The notes below the pieces were generated by a model. The model was not told where the DNA came from and made no database searches. It saw only the letters and a program-made list of their open reading frames with translations. DNA of 9,473 nt from Bacteroidales bacterium. GTDB taxonomy: Bacteria > Bacteroidota > Bacteroidia > Bacteroidales > P3. The position numbers and the translations under genes were made by a program. This document shows positions 9,121 to 9,473 of this stretch, piece by piece. Where the stretch lies: contig JAGNRX010000040.1 in assembly GCA_017988355.1 (NCBI GenBank), positions 1 through 9,473 on the forward strand. The letters run 5' to 3'. Each line of letters starts with the position of its first letter. Position 1 is the stretch's first letter.

Positions 9121-9473
9121 TTATTTTATTTCAACTTTCGCACCAGCTTCTTCTAATTGAGCTTTTAATGCTTCAGCTTCATCTTTTGATACTCCTTCTT
9201 TTAAAGGTTTTGGAGCTGCATCAACAAGTTCTTTTGCTTCTTTTAGTCCAAGACTACAAAGGTCTTTTACTAATTTAACAACATTTAATTTAGATGCACC
9301 AGCTTCCATAAGCATAACATCAAATGAAGTTTGTTCTTCTACTACTGCTGCTGCTGCTGCTGGACCTGCTACTGCTACTGCTGCTGCTGCTGGTTCAATA
9401 CCATATTCATCTTTTAAGATGTCAGCTAATTCTTTAACTTCTTTAACTGTTAGGTTAACCAATTGTTCCGCAA
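9121..9473 (-). CDS. rplL: 50S ribosomal protein L7/L12 (N-terminus beyond the window)
   Basis: This is the multicopy stalk protein of the large ribosomal subunit, which recruits and activates translational GTPases. About 117 residues are visible, ending in a TAA stop at 9121-9123. The gene runs off the right edge: in frame before the TTG at 9460-9462 come codons for Ala-Glu-Gln, and the family N-terminus reads [12 protein letters not shown], so that TTG is an internal Leu. Roughly nine or ten residues are missing. Counting that Leu as 1, the N-terminal dimerisation helices reach about residue 23, and an Ala/Val/Pro hinge spans 24-41. The C-terminal factor-binding domain follows ([18 protein letters not shown], then [10 protein letters not shown]). 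Ser70 stands where GLGLKEAK normally has its first Gly. The hinge is encoded by repeated GCA codons. It sits 110 bp before rpoB on the same strand. Confidence 0.97.
   Translation of the reverse strand, partial: AEQLVNLTVKEVKELADILKDEYGIEPAAAAVAVAGPAAAAAVVEEQTSFDVMLMEAGASKLNVVKLVKDLCSLGLKEAKELVDAAPKPLKEGVSKDEAEALKAQLEEAGAKVEIK
9345..9392 (-). repeat. Triplet repeat encoding the L7/L12 hinge
   Basis: Within rplL, six consecutive CTG triplets on the plus strand (9345-9362) and five more (9378-9392) are separated by related CTG/CTA triplets. On the coding strand these are uninterrupted GCA (Ala) codons with some GTA (Val), forming two Ala5 blocks. All Ala codons here are GCA, so the tract is a true microsatellite and not only an amino-acid bias. 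Any slippage by whole units would stay in frame and only change hinge length. Confidence 0.85.

Noticed and set aside
9460..9462. TTG as the start codon of rplL
   Set aside because: The in-frame codons before it encode Ala-Glu-Gln, matching the family sequence AEQLVNLTV, so this is an internal Leu and the gene is cut by the window edge.

Overview
The window is a stretch of bacterial core genome. All recognisable genes lie on the minus strand, and in transcription order (right to left) they are rplL (its first residues lie beyond the right edge), rpoB, rpoC and a small DUF3467-family gene. The genes encode ribosomal stalk protein L7/L12, the beta and beta' subunits of RNA polymerase, and an uncharacterised protein of about 100 residues. 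The DNA is AT-rich. The organism is most likely a member of Bacteroidota, probably Bacteroidales. RpoB (1272 aa) and RpoC (1438 aa) have the size and diagnostic stretches remembered from Bacteroides-type polymerases, including a large insertion in the RpoC trigger loop. A DUF3467 gene directly after rpoC is typical of this phylum. No gene has a clear Shine-Dalgarno sequence, and the leaders are A/T-rich instead, also as expected there.

Layout: 1-446 is non-coding. It holds a strong intrinsic terminator for the operon (398-429), a possible Bacteroidota-type promoter firing leftward out of the window (121-151), and a few weak inverted repeats. The DUF3467 gene is at 447-749. A 52-nt near-perfect hairpin (763-814) fills most of the gap between it and rpoC (832-5148). 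A 43-nt A/T-rich gap with no visible signal separates rpoC from rpoB (5192-9010). The rplL-rpoB gap holds a second long hairpin (9060-9096). rplL runs from 9121 off the right edge.

The arrangement suggests one transcript starting upstream, probably at or before rplJ, and ending at the terminator after the DUF3467 gene. Both intercistronic hairpins lie where the required protein stoichiometry changes: L7/L12 is needed in several copies per ribosome, polymerase subunits much less, and the need for the DUF3467 protein is unknown. They are candidate attenuation or RNA-processing points. rpoB appears to start at TTG, because no ATG is available at the N-terminus. RpoB also carries Thr in place of a nearly universal Pro in the C-P-I-E-T-P-E-G motif.

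I found no mobile element, CRISPR array, tRNA or rRNA gene, and no sign of a new multigene system. The least described item is the DUF3467 gene and the hairpin in front of it.
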